Assembly (NCBI GenBank): GCA_014534425.1
Contig: JACVRN010000027.1
Span: 1-51,035, forward strand
Direction: 5' to 3'
Length of the DNA stretch: 51,035 nucleotides
From: Pyrinomonadaceae bacterium
GTDB taxonomy: Bacteria; Acidobacteriota; Blastocatellia; Pyrinomonadales; Pyrinomonadaceae
Shown: one piece after another, positions 8,455 through 16,392 of the stretch
Position numbering within the stretch: position 1 is the first letter of the stretch
Layout of the letters: every line of letters starts with the position of its first letter
The notes under the pieces: generated by a model
Told to the model about the DNA's origin: nothing
Databases searched by the model: none
What the model saw: only the letters and a program-made list of their open reading frames with translations
Made by a program: the position numbers and the translations under genes

Positions 8455-9222
8455 TTAAGAGGCCACGACTTCCGAGGCTGCGGAGGCCGGACGGGTCTTG
8501 TTCTGAGCGGTGTCCGCAGGCACGTAGTAGAGTATGCGATTGCAGTTGTCGCACATGATTATCTCTTCGCCGCGACGAACTTCGGCCATGACCTGGGGGC
8601 GCAAGGCCATGAAGCAGGCCGAGCAGGAGCCGTTGCGCGCCTCTGCCACGGCCACGCCGTCGCGTATGCGAGTCGAGATTCGTTTGTAGGTGGCGCTCAA
8701 CTGTTTCGGCAGGGATTCCATCAGGCGGTCGCGTTCCTGACGGCGCTCCGCGAGTTGCTCTGTCTGTGTGCGCGTCTGTTCTTCAAATGCCTTCATGCGC
8801 TCTTCATGCTCCGCTTGCATGGTGGAGATTTCAGGCTCGCGCTCCTTGAGTTGAGTCTCGGCCTGCTCAAGCGTCTCCATCTTCTCCAGTACTTGCGTCT
8901 CAAGTTGGGAGATCTGTTTGCGCGCGGCGTCAGCTTCACGAATAGCCGCCGTGTATTCATGCTCGTTCTTCGAAGACATCAGGTTGCGCTCTGCGCGCTC
9001 TAAGCGCGTGCGCTGCTCCTGTAGCTCTGTTTCGAGCCGCGCACGCTCATGACGGGCGTCGTCGCGGCGCATTTCTATGGCGCGAATTTCAAAGGCGCGC
9101 TGCTCGAACTCTTTTTCGATATCAGCGCGCCTTTGAGGGATGCTATCTATTTCGGATTGTAGTCTGCGTATGCTTGTGTCTGTGTTCTGCAAAGCGATTA
9201 ACTGCTCTAATTCCGCTTTCAC
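8455..9222 (-). CDS. Coiled-coil protein with C4 zinc ribbon (DUF164/CdsZ family)
   Basis: Residues 1-180 are an almost continuous charged helix, predicted to form an antiparallel coiled-coil hairpin. The C-terminal part holds C200-x2-C203 and C224-x2-C227, the zinc ribbon of the C4-type family. The conserved KNEHEYTAAIREAD segment (85-98) is typical of this widespread family, which has been linked to nucleic-acid binding and to hydrolase-like folds. The exact role is unsettled. The start is GTG at 9222 with AAGGAG eight bases upstream. A final 25-residue Ala/Ser-rich tail is not conserved. The protein has 255 residues and is cytosolic. Confidence 0.88.
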   Translation of the reverse strand: MKAELEQLIALQNTDTSIRRLQSEIDSIPQRRADIEKEFEQRAFEIRAIEMRRDDARHERARLETELQEQRTRLERAERNLMSSKNEHEYTAAIREADAARKQISQLETQVLEKMETLEQAETQLKEREPEISTMQAEHEERMKAFEEQTRTQTEQLAERRQERDRLMESLPKQLSATYKRISTRIRDGVAVAEARNGSCSACFMALRPQVMAEVRRGEEIIMCDNCNRILYYVPADTAQNKTRPASAASEVVAS

Positions 9223-9336
9223 TCTCTTCTCTCCTTAAAAGATCAGGACTCAAAACAAAAATGGATGAATTCCGCCTGTTCTCCTGAAAGACGAATCATC
9301 ACACATTCGCGGCTTGCACGCAAGTTAAGAAGAGAA

Positions 9337-9427
9337 TTAACAGGGATGGACAAGATAAGCAGGATAAAAGAAGAACTATTTCTTTCTCTTTTATCCTGCT
9401 TATCTTGTCCATCCCTGTTTGAATCCG
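9337..9427. repeat. Composite palindromic repeat, copy E4 (perfect 33-bp arms)
   Basis: Perfect 33-bp inverted arms lie at 9339-9371 and 9387-9419 with a 15-base loop. Each arm is a run of related units (CAGGGATGGA, CAAGATAAG, CAGGATAAA). TTTGAATC closes the right side. The TTCATTG core is absent. The element ends 14 bp before the subtilisin stop and would form a very stable hairpin. Confidence 0.85.
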
Positions 9428-9440
9428 ACTTATATAAGCT

Positions 9441-10853
9441 TTACTTTGCGCCGACGGCGAGGGCTGCGTTGATGCGCCCGCCCGTCACGACCTTTCCTTT
9501 CAGAGCAGGCAGTGGGTCTGTGGCATCCATCAATCGCTGGCGCAAGTCCTTGACCGAAATGTCAGGGTCAAGCGAGAGCACGAGCGCGGCCACGCCGACG
9601 ACTTCAGGCGTAGCCATAGACGTTCCCGAATGCTCCTCGAAGGCACCATTCAGCCAGGTGCTCAGAATCTCTGCGCCGGGCGCTGCTATGTGAACCGACT
9701 TTGCGCCGTAGTTGGAGAAGGACGCCAGATCGTCGTTGCGGTTCAGGGCCGCGACCGCAATGACGTTCGGCAGGTTGTAGCCGGCAGGATAATGCGGCGA
9801 GCGGTCTGAGTCTGCGCTGGAATTTCCTGCGGCAGCGACAAACAGTATGCCCTCTTCTCCGGCTTTGCGAATCGCATCCTCAAGCGCTTTGGACTTGGCG
9901 GTGGAACCCCAGCTTGCGTTGATGACGCGCACGGGAACGCCCGCTCGCTTTCTATCAATCACGTAGTTGATGGCCTTAATCGCGTCTGCGGTCGTGCCGG
10001 AGCCGTTGGCGTTCATGAACTTCAACGGCATAATCTCGACCTTCCAGTTGACGCCCGCGATGCCCTGATTGTTGTCGCCCTCCGCGCCTATGATGCCAGC
10101 GCAGTGCGTGCCGTGGCCGTTGTCGTCCATAGGGTCGCCCGTGTTGTTGACGGCGTTGAAGCCGTGCGCGTCGTCAACCGTGCCCAACTGGTCATCCGAG
10201 TAGCGAGACATATTAGGCGGTCGCACCCACATGTTTTTGATAAGGTCAGGATGCGTGTAGTCAACGCCGCTATCCAGGACGGCTACGACCACTTTGTCCG
10301 AGCCTTTTGTTTTTTCCCAAGCGGCAAGAGCGCTGATGTCGGCCTTGGTCTGTCCGCCGCGCTGTCCAGTGTTTTCAAGCGACCACTGGTCGCCGAACAT
10401 AGGGTCGTTCGGGCCGTTCGTAGCGGAATCAAGATAAGAAGGAGGAACCACGCCCTTAGGCTCAGGGTCAAGATTGATGGTGTAGTTCGGCTCTACGTAC
10501 TCCACGTCCGGCAGAGCGCGATACTCGTTAACGACCGCGTTCACATCCAAGCCGTCCTCGTCCTCTATCACAACCAGATTATTGACGCTCTCTATGCGGT
10601 CTTCTACCAGGTCGTGTTGGCGAAGGGCTATGTCCTTGATTCTGTCGAGCGTCGTGCCCTGACGAAAGCGCACCAGGACTTCAGCCGCGCTTCGCTCTGT
10701 GACGCTTCTCGGCGGCTGAGCTATGGTAAAGCTCACGTTCGAGCGGCGCGGATGCCAGTCCCGTTGCCAGCGACGAATCTGCCCGACCATTGCGGCCAGC
10801 ATGATAATCGTCACGGCCAATAATAGATGCTTAGGGAAATTCTGCCGGTTCAT
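9441..10853 (-). CDS. Secreted S8-family subtilisin-like serine protease
   Basis: An N-terminal hydrophobic segment (about 9-24) acts as signal or anchor. An inhibitor I9-like propeptide spans about 55-130, including EVLVRFRQGT and VEYVEPNY. The catalytic domain carries Asp194 (DSGVD), His247 (NGHGTHCAG), oxyanion Asn344 (AAGNSS) and Ser412 (SGTSMATP), so the triad is complete. The 470-residue protein ends soon after the last catalytic helix with no extra domains. It is probably exported and activated by propeptide cleavage. The ATG at 10853 is the only good start. Confidence 0.93.
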   Translation of the reverse strand: MNRQNFPKHLLLAVTIIMLAAMVGQIRRWQRDWHPRRSNVSFTIAQPPRSVTERSAAEVLVRFRQGTTLDRIKDIALRQHDLVEDRIESVNNLVVIEDEDGLDVNAVVNEYRALPDVEYVEPNYTINLDPEPKGVVPPSYLDSATNGPNDPMFGDQWSLENTGQRGGQTKADISALAAWEKTKGSDKVVVAVLDSGVDYTHPDLIKNMWVRPPNMSRYSDDQLGTVDDAHGFNAVNNTGDPMDDNGHGTHCAGIIGAEGDNNQGIAGVNWKVEIMPLKFMNANGSGTTADAIKAINYVIDRKRAGVPVRVINASWGSTAKSKALEDAIRKAGEEGILFVAAAGNSSADSDRSPHYPAGYNLPNVIAVAALNRNDDLASFSNYGAKSVHIAAPGAEILSTWLNGAFEEHSGTSMATPEVVGVAALVLSLDPDISVKDLRQRLMDATDPLPALKGKVVTGGRINAALAVGAK

Positions 10854-10870
10854 CTTAATACCTCAAAAAA

Positions 10871-10937
10871 AGTCTAGAGAGTCTGGAGAGTCTGGAGAAT
10901 CTAGAGAGAAGAAAGAATCTAGTTGACTCTCTAGACT
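10871..10937. repeat. Stuttered palindrome P1 (9-bp units)
   Basis: Four tandem 9-bp units of the form ARTCTRGAG run from 10871 to 10906. After a short spacer, GACTCTCTAGACT (10925-10937) is the reverse complement of the first unit and a half. The element starts four bases beyond the stop of the following minus-strand gene. The sequence is unrelated to copies E1-E8, but the plan of tandem units plus inverted copy is the same. Confidence 0.7.
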
Positions 10938-10940
10938 CGT

Positions 10941-11216
10941 TCATATCTTATAGTTCGAGCCTTTGTAGTTGTAGAGACGAAGTTGGTCGCGGGCGGCGCG
11001 GTATTCGTATCCGTTGCCGGATGCGTTCAGGCGTATGCGCCAGCCGGAGGTAATCATCTGCCCGCTCATCTCGTCTTCGACGGGCGCGCCGAGCGCCAGG
11101 TCTGGAAAGTCCGCCTGCTCTACGGCGTCCTCTTGTATCTCGCTTTCCTGAACGCCGAGCCGCTTTGCCAAATCGGCGCGAGCGCGCCTGACGGCGTCCT
11201 CCTTACTCAAGGCCAT
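10941..11216 (-). CDS. Conserved hypothetical protein, 91 aa
   Basis: The short soluble protein starts with an Ala/Arg-rich helix (SKEDAVRRARADLAKRLGV) and an acidic segment. It ends with strands containing MITSGWRIRLNASG, YEYRA and a C-terminal LRLYNYKG motif. I recall similar short proteins from cyanobacteria and other environmental bacteria with no assigned function. The alternating helix-strand layout resembles one PepSY-like repeat, which is only a weak suggestion. The ATG at 11216 has AAGGAG eight bases upstream. It may be co-transcribed with the subtilisin 87 bp downstream, although a palindrome lies between them. Confidence 0.7.
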   Translation of the reverse strand: MALSKEDAVRRARADLAKRLGVQESEIQEDAVEQADFPDLALGAPVEDEMSGQMITSGWRIRLNASGNGYEYRAARDQLRLYNYKGSNYKI

Positions 11217-11379
11217 TCCTTAGACTCCTTTGAACGAGACGGCTCTTATCTCTTAACATAAAGAACGCCGGAAGTAAGATGTCAGTTCCGCCGGGTTTGC
11301 CGTCCGCCACTCTTCCTTTATTCTGCTCCCGCGCGGGCCGTCAAGTCAAAGTTTTTGAAGTCGGTCTCAGAAAGTTTCG

Positions 11380-12075
11380 ATGAGTAAAAATTCGGAAGCA
11401 AGGGAAGCGCTCGCAGACAGGCTCTACGACGGGCGCGAGCAGGCGGAGAACGTGCGCCGAAGCCTTGAGCTTCTTGAGCGGGCGTCTGAGGATTACGAAG
11501 CGCTCTGGCGCTTGAGCCGCGCAAGATTTTTTCTCGGACAGGAAGCGCAAAGCAGAGATGAAGCCCGCGCGCATCATCTAGCGGGCGTCGAAGCTGGAAG
11601 CCGCGCTGTGAGTTTACAAGACGCACGCGTCGAGGGCCATTTCTGGCTCGGCGTCAACCTGGCGCTTCTGGCTCAGATTGAAAAACCTTTAGGCGCGCTT
11701 CGCCGCGTCCTGCGCGCACGGCGCGAACTCAAACTCGCCGTCGCCCTCGACGCGGCCTATCACGCGGCTGGCCCCTTGCGCGTCCTGGCTCGTCTTGAAT
11801 CAAAACTTCCCCTCATATTGGGCGGCGGAAGACATCGCGCACGCGCACACTTTGAGCAGGCAATAAGCCTGGCCCCTTCAAACACCGTCACGCGCATCTA
11901 CTTCGCAGAACTGCTACTCGAATGCGGAGACACAGACCGCGCACGCAAAGAACTGGAAGCAATAATCGCCGCTCCCTTCGACCCCGCCTGGGCATTTGAA
12001 ATCAAACGCGACCGGAAAAAAGCTCTTGAGCTAATTACTTCAGGTCTCCGAACAGATGTTGAAGGAGCGCTGTGA
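11380..12075 (+). CDS. TPR/TRAP-T-component-like protein
   Basis: The 231-residue protein is all-helical, with TPR-like pairs: AREALADRLYDGREQAENVRR, YEALWRLSRARFFLG and HFWLGVNLALLAQ, then a C-terminal TPR (FEQAISLAPSNTVTRIYFAELLLECG). The HFWLG...A segment and overall layout resemble the TatT/TRAP T-component superfamily, periplasmic trimeric proteins linked to ligand transport. No signal peptide is visible here, so it may act in the cytosol. Its 3' end overlaps the rsmE 3' end by 41 bp on the opposite strand. There is no transporter gene nearby to support a TRAP role. Confidence 0.65.
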   Translation: MSKNSEAREALADRLYDGREQAENVRRSLELLERASEDYEALWRLSRARFFLGQEAQSRDEARAHHLAGVEAGSRAVSLQDARVEGHFWLGVNLALLAQIEKPLGALRRVLRARRELKLAVALDAAYHAAGPLRVLARLESKLPLILGGGRHRARAHFEQAISLAPSNTVTRIYFAELLLECGDTDRARKELEAIIAAPFDPAWAFEIKRDRKKALELITSGLRTDVEGAL

Positions 12076-12793
12076 TGATGATGGCGGCTGTTTCGGCGCG
12101 CAGGATGCGACCGCCCAGGGTTATGACTCGCCAGTTGGCTTCGCGCGCGGACTGAATCTCTTCGTCCGTCCAGCCGCCTTCGGAACCTACGAGCGCCGTC
12201 AGGCTTTGCGGCCTCTCGGAAGTCTCCAGGCTTTGCGTCAGACTTTGGCCGCCGCGCTCCGCAAACATCCAGCACCATTCACCGCCAGCAGGCGACGCGC
12301 TCTCTAATAGAGAGTCGAAGCCTGTAGGCTCTTCGATTACGGGAAGACGCGCGCGGCCAGATTGTTTGGCGGCTTCGAGCGCTATGCGCCGCCAGCGAGC
12401 GGTGCGCTTCTCGGCATCCCGCTCGTCGCGCAAACGTATGTCCGAGAGCTTCGTCATGACGGGCACAATCTTGGTCACGCCAAGCTCCGTTGCCTTCTGC
12501 ACTGAAAGGTCGAACTTCTCTCCTTTCAGGAGAGCGAGCGCCAAAGTTAAATCGAGCGCGGATTCGGGGCTTGCAGCCTCTACCTCTTCAAGAATGCTGA
12601 GCGCGGCCTCGTCACGCCGCAGGCTCTCTATGCGACAAAGATACTCGCGGCCTTCGCCATCGAAGACGAATACCTCGTCGCCAGCTTTGAGGCGCAGCAC
12701 ACCCCGCATGTGCTGCGCCTCTTCCGCAGCGAGCGTCACGCTCTGGCCGCGCCGGAACTCCTCCGGCGGCGCATAGAATCTACGACGAGACAT
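12035..12793 (-). CDS. rsmE: 16S rRNA (uracil-1498-N3)-methyltransferase RsmE
   Basis: The protein is a SPOUT-class enzyme that methylates N3 of U1498 in the 30S decoding region. Residues 1-70 form the PUA-like domain (RRFYAPPEEF, EAQHMRGVLRLKAGDEVFVFDG). The knot region follows, with KGEKFDLSVQKATELGVTKI, VGSEGGWTDEE and the terminal LGGRILRAETA motif that binds S-adenosylmethionine. The length of 252 residues is normal. The ATG at 12793 lies 18 bp after prmA, so it is the third gene of the era-prmA-rsmE operon. Confidence 0.95.
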   Translation of the reverse strand: MSRRRFYAPPEEFRRGQSVTLAAEEAQHMRGVLRLKAGDEVFVFDGEGREYLCRIESLRRDEAALSILEEVEAASPESALDLTLALALLKGEKFDLSVQKATELGVTKIVPVMTKLSDIRLRDERDAEKRTARWRRIALEAAKQSGRARLPVIEEPTGFDSLLESASPAGGEWCWMFAERGGQSLTQSLETSERPQSLTALVGSEGGWTDEEIQSAREANWRVITLGGRILRAETAAIIITALLQHLFGDLK

Positions 12794-12811
12794 AAAAAGC
12801 AGGGATGAGTA

Positions 12812-13702
12812 CTAAATTATCATCGCTACCCATTCGCCTTTGGCTGCGAGTTCGGTTTCGCGTGTGATGCCCAGGCTTTGCAGACCCTCGCGCACGAGTT
12901 CGGTCTGAGTTTCGAGTATGCCTGAGAGAATCAATCGCCCGCAGGTTGCCGAAACCAGTCGGGGCAGGAGCGGCACAATCACGTCTGCGGTCAGGTTGGC
13001 GCAAACCAGGTCTGCCGAAGCCGTGGTCTCTTCTACGGTGCCCGTGCGAAAGCTTATGCGTCCGGCAACATTGTTCAGTCTTGCGTTCTCGCGCGCAATC
13101 TCCACGGCGTCCGCGTCCGTGTCGCATGCCTCAATGCGCGCGTTCGCGTAGAGAAGCGCGGCGGCGATTGAGAGAACGCCTGTGCCTGTGCCTACGTCAA
13201 GAAAGCTACCGCCCCTGAAATATTTTTCGATGGCCTCAAGACAGAGCCGCGTGGTTTCGTGCGTGCCTGTGCCGAAGGCCATGCCGGGTTCTATGCGTAT
13301 CACCGAGCGCGCGTCTGCTTCGTCCACATCGCTCCAGGGCGGCGCGATGATGAATCGCTCTCCTACGCGTACGGGCTGCCAGGACTTCTTCCATTCTCCC
13401 AGCCAGTCGCGGTCTGCCACCTCTCGCACATTCATCTCACGCACAGAAGAAGAAGGCAGATTGTAAATCTTCAGAGCATCGAAGAGCGCTTGGCGCACGC
13501 GTTCTCTTGCAGGAGGCGAATCAAAGTAAGCGGTCACAAGAATAGTCTCGCTCGCGTCGCGCGGAGCGTTTGCGCCTAGCTGGTTGCTCTCCGTCCCTAG
13601 CGCTTCGGCCTCCATCAAAGCGTACTCCACGGCTTCAATCGCCACGCGCTCAACGACCACGTCTAGCGCGTACCAGACTTTCAAGGACTCGTCTTCTCTC
13701 AC
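12812..13702 (-). CDS. prmA: Ribosomal protein L11 methyltransferase PrmA
   Basis: PrmA trimethylates lysines and the N-terminus of ribosomal protein L11. The sequence shows the substrate-recognition N-terminal domain to about residue 110 (WLGEWKKSWQPVRVGERF) and the linker motif PGMAFGTGTHETTRLCLEAI. The Rossmann methyltransferase core follows with DVGTGTGVLSIAA and ANLTADVI. It has 296 residues, the usual size. The start is GTG at 13702 and overlaps the era stop codon by four bases (GTGA), which indicates translational coupling. Confidence 0.94.
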   Translation of the reverse strand: MREDESLKVWYALDVVVERVAIEAVEYALMEAEALGTESNQLGANAPRDASETILVTAYFDSPPARERVRQALFDALKIYNLPSSSVREMNVREVADRDWLGEWKKSWQPVRVGERFIIAPPWSDVDEADARSVIRIEPGMAFGTGTHETTRLCLEAIEKYFRGGSFLDVGTGTGVLSIAAALLYANARIEACDTDADAVEIARENARLNNVAGRISFRTGTVEETTASADLVCANLTADVIVPLLPRLVSATCGRLILSGILETQTELVREGLQSLGITRETELAAKGEWVAMII

Positions 13703-14613
13703 TTCCCTTTACCGTGAATGCCTAGCGTGTCGAGCAGATGCTCGCGGTCGCGCCATCCCTCTTCGACCTTGACGAACAGTTCAAGGTGGCAGCGATGGCC
13801 GAGCAGTCGCTCTATGTCCTGGCGTGCGCGCGTGCCTATCTCGCGCAGTCGTTCGCCCTGGTGGCCTATGATGATTTTTTTCTGCGTCGGGCGCTCGACG
13901 AAGATGGCGCAGTTGATGCGCGCAAAATCTTCTCTCTCCTGCTCGAACTTTTCCGTGACGACGGCGGTGACGTACGGAATCTCTTCGCCCGTGGCGTGCA
14001 GGATTTTTTCGCGCACAATCTCCGCGACGATGTTTCTCAAGGGCTGGTCGGTCAATTCGTCTTCGCCGAAAAGGGGAGCGCCTTCCGGCAGGTTGCGAAT
14101 CATCTCCCGGCTGAGCACGTCCAACTGGTCGCCCTTCAGGGCAGAGAGCGGGACGACCGCGCGCCACTCGTACTCCTGCGCGTACCACTCCATAAGGGGA
14201 AGAAGCTTTGACTTGTCCGGCAGCCTGTCGGTCTTGTTGAGCAGGAGGAGCGCGGGCTTTTCCGAAGCTTTGACTAAATCGAGCACGAAGCGGTCGCCGT
14301 TGCCGGTTGAGACGGAGGCGTCGCGTATCAGGCACACAAGGTCAACGCCTTCCAGCGCCTCGTGCACGGCGGCCATCATGCGGCGATTGAGAAGATAACC
14401 GGGCTTGTGCACGCCCGGCGTATCAACCAGCACAATCTGCCCTTCGGGTTTGGTAATCACGCCCTCTATGCGGTAGCGAGTCGTCTGCGGCTTATTAGAA
14501 ACAGCAGCAATCTTTTCGCCCACCAGCCTGTTAAGCAGCGTGGACTTCCCAGCGTTGGGCCGCCCGATTAGCGCCACGTAGCCGCTACGATAAGTTTTCT
14601 CGTCTTCGCTCAT
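13699..14613 (-). CDS. era: GTPase Era
   Basis: Era is an essential GTPase that binds the 3' end of 16S rRNA during 30S assembly. The G1 loop GRPNAGKS is at 17-24, then the switch region (QTTRYRIEG), DTPG, NKTD and the SALKG loop. The C-terminal KH domain carries FVERPTQKKIIIGHQGERL. Length is 304 residues from the ATG at 14613. The frame remains open upstream to 14643, but those ten residues are not Era-like. A 9-bp inverted repeat lies just upstream. Era heads an operon with prmA and rsmE, all ribosome-maturation genes. Confidence 0.96.
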   Translation of the reverse strand: MSEDEKTYRSGYVALIGRPNAGKSTLLNRLVGEKIAAVSNKPQTTRYRIEGVITKPEGQIVLVDTPGVHKPGYLLNRRMMAAVHEALEGVDLVCLIRDASVSTGNGDRFVLDLVKASEKPALLLLNKTDRLPDKSKLLPLMEWYAQEYEWRAVVPLSALKGDQLDVLSREMIRNLPEGAPLFGEDELTDQPLRNIVAEIVREKILHATGEEIPYVTAVVTEKFEQEREDFARINCAIFVERPTQKKIIIGHQGERLREIGTRARQDIERLLGHRCHLELFVKVEEGWRDREHLLDTLGIHGKGK

Positions 14614-14634
14614 GAACCCTGCTAATAGACACCA

Positions 14635-14668
14635 TTTCACCACCTGTTTTCAACTACGCGTGGTGAAA
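14635..14668. promoter_or_regulatory. Inverted repeat just upstream of era
   Basis: TTTCACCAC (14635-14643) and GTGGTGAAA (14660-14668) are a perfect 9-bp inverted repeat with a 16-base spacer, 22 bp ahead of the era start. It could be an operator or a leader hairpin. It sits between era and the terminator of the preceding gene, so it is not simply part of that terminator. Confidence 0.4.
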
Positions 14669-14684
14669 GATTGCTCGACGCTCT

Positions 14685-14740
14685 AAATAAAACAGGTCAG
14701 TACCGCCTGCTTAAGACGAGCGATACTGACCTGTTTATTT
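14685..14740 (-). terminator. Terminator hairpin after the secreted TPR gene
   Basis: Arms 14685-14702 and 14724-14740 pair over 17 bp with one bulged A, with A/T-rich outer ends that give U-rich RNA on either strand. The element starts 15 bp after the TPR gene stop on the minus strand. It fits a Rho-independent terminator. Confidence 0.75.
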
Positions 14741-14755
14741 CAGAGGCTTCGGACT

Positions 14756-16096
14756 TTACTTATGCGCTTTCATACGCACAGGGTGATTCTCTTCCTCCTG
14801 CTGGTTGTTAATCATGGCGTAGAGCTTGTTGGCCTTGTCGGCATCGAGCGTCCTCAGCACGTTGTACTCCGCCATAGCGCCCTGGCGATTGCCTAGGGCT
14901 ACGAAGGTGCGGCCACGCATGTAACGAATCTCTGCGTTGTTGGGCTGAAGCTGCGCTGCACGCTCGTAGGCGTCTGCGGCCTGCTCGTAGCGGCGCAGGT
15001 TGAAGTAGGCGTCGCCCAGATACCAGTGAGCCGTCGCCCAGCGCGGGCTGACACGCGCCGCAGACTGGTAGTACTGGATTGAACTGGCATAATCACCGTC
15101 GTTGTAGTAGGTATTGCCCATCCCTAGCTGCGCGTCTCCGCTCTCTGGATTTATCTGAAGCGCCATCTGGTAAACCTTGCGCCCTTCCTCAAAACGCTTC
15201 GCCTCCGTATAAAGGTCTCCGGCCTGTATGTACTCTTTGAGGGCTTCCTGCTTACGCCCCACGTTGTAGTAAGCGTCGGCCAGATACCAGTGAGCCGTCG
15301 CCCACTTAGGGCTGATGCGCGCGGCCTGCTGGTACGGCCCTATGGATTGGGCGTACTGCTTGGAGTTGTAGTAGGAGTTGCCGAGCGAGAACTGCGCGTC
15401 GTCGTCGTTCGGGTTCAAGCTGACGGCTTTGTTCAGAATGGGAATCGCGTCCGTGTACATCTCAAGCTCGTTCAGGGTGCTGCCCAAAGCCCTGAGCGCT
15501 TCCTGATAATCCGGCTTAATCTTGACGGCGTCTATGTAAGAGGATGCGGCCTCACGATAGCGCTTGAGCGCGTGATAAGCGTCGCCCAAGTAGTAATGTG
15601 CAAGCTCCCACTGCGGGTCAAGCTGCGTCGCCTTCTGATAAGCGGGCACGGCTTCCTGATAGCGCTCCGCGTTATAGAGAGCGTTGCCTAAATCGAACCA
15701 TGCTTCCGAATCGTCAGGCGTGACGCGAACCAGTCGCTGGTAGATTTCCGCCGCGCGGTCATACTGCTTGGCCTGAAAGAGCGCGTCGCCCTGTTTGTTC
15801 AAGTCGTCCGCGCTAGGGCCTGTAGGCTGCTGCGGGCGGGTCGTGTTGGACGCTGTGGCGGGCGGGCGTCTGCGTGTTCCTCTGCGTACGTTGCGCCGGG
15901 CCGAAGGCGTGCTGCTGCTGCGTATGGAGACGCCCGCGCCGCCACTGATGTCGCCGCCACCGCCGCCGCCCACAGTGCCGCCCGGGCCGCCCCCGTGTCC
16001 CTGCCCGAACGCTGCCCCTTGAGCGCCGCACAGCAACACGAAGACCGAGACGACGTGGAGCGCTAAGCGCGAGCCTATAAATTCTTTGATCTTCAT
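14756..16096 (-). CDS. Secreted tetratricopeptide-repeat protein
   Basis: A signal peptide (about residues 1-31, cleavage near AFGQ) precedes a Gly-rich stretch and a Ser/Arg/Pro-rich linker (about 32-95). Roughly nine TPR units follow from about residue 98 to 430. Each has the W/Y-xx-LG-xx-Y and A-xx-Y-xx-A pattern, for example AWFDLGNALYNAERYQEAV. Two units are nearly identical (ATAHWYL.DAYYN/F.), which suggests recent internal duplication. TPR superhelices are protein-protein scaffolds; the partner is unknown. The ATG at 16096 has AGGAG seven bases upstream. A strong terminator follows, so it is probably transcribed alone. Confidence 0.88.
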   Translation of the reverse strand: MKIKEFIGSRLALHVVSVFVLLCGAQGAAFGQGHGGGPGGTVGGGGGGDISGGAGVSIRSSSTPSARRNVRRGTRRRPPATASNTTRPQQPTGPSADDLNKQGDALFQAKQYDRAAEIYQRLVRVTPDDSEAWFDLGNALYNAERYQEAVPAYQKATQLDPQWELAHYYLGDAYHALKRYREAASSYIDAVKIKPDYQEALRALGSTLNELEMYTDAIPILNKAVSLNPNDDDAQFSLGNSYYNSKQYAQSIGPYQQAARISPKWATAHWYLADAYYNVGRKQEALKEYIQAGDLYTEAKRFEEGRKVYQMALQINPESGDAQLGMGNTYYNDGDYASSIQYYQSAARVSPRWATAHWYLGDAYFNLRRYEQAADAYERAAQLQPNNAEIRYMRGRTFVALGNRQGAMAEYNVLRTLDADKANKLYAMINNQQEEENHPVRMKAHK

Positions 16097-16289
16097 CTTT
16101 CAACTCCTGAAGGTTGTTAAAATCTCAAAGTTTCTGATAAGTGCCAGCCGCGTGGGGGAGAACGGTTTCATACGAGATTTCTTGCGAATCCAATCGGGAT
16201 GAGAGACGCGCGCCGCCCGCTAATTTTGCTCTGACACTAAACGCCCAGTCACAATTTATCTTACAACAGAGAAGGCAAAAGGAGAAAGA

Positions 16290-16375
16290 ATTTAATCATT
16301 TATTCATCGGTTCATTGATTCAATGAAACAATGAATAAATGAATCAATTTCTTCTTATCCTGTCCATCCCTGTCA
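16290..16375. repeat. Composite palindromic repeat, copy E5
   Basis: Arms of 22 bp (16296-16317 and 16321-16342) pair with three mismatches around a 3-base loop, followed by the outer module TTATCCTGTCCATCCCTGT (16355-16373). It lies 18 bp beyond the M20 peptidase stop codon on the minus strand. The left outer arm is not recognisable. Confidence 0.75.
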
Positions 16376-16392
16376 ATTCTCTTCTTAGCTTT

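Noticed and set aside
8345..8554. N-terminal extension of galE by 70 codons
   Set aside because: It overlaps the zinc-ribbon gene's 3' end and its terminator hairpin, and GalE starts at the RVLVTGG strand.
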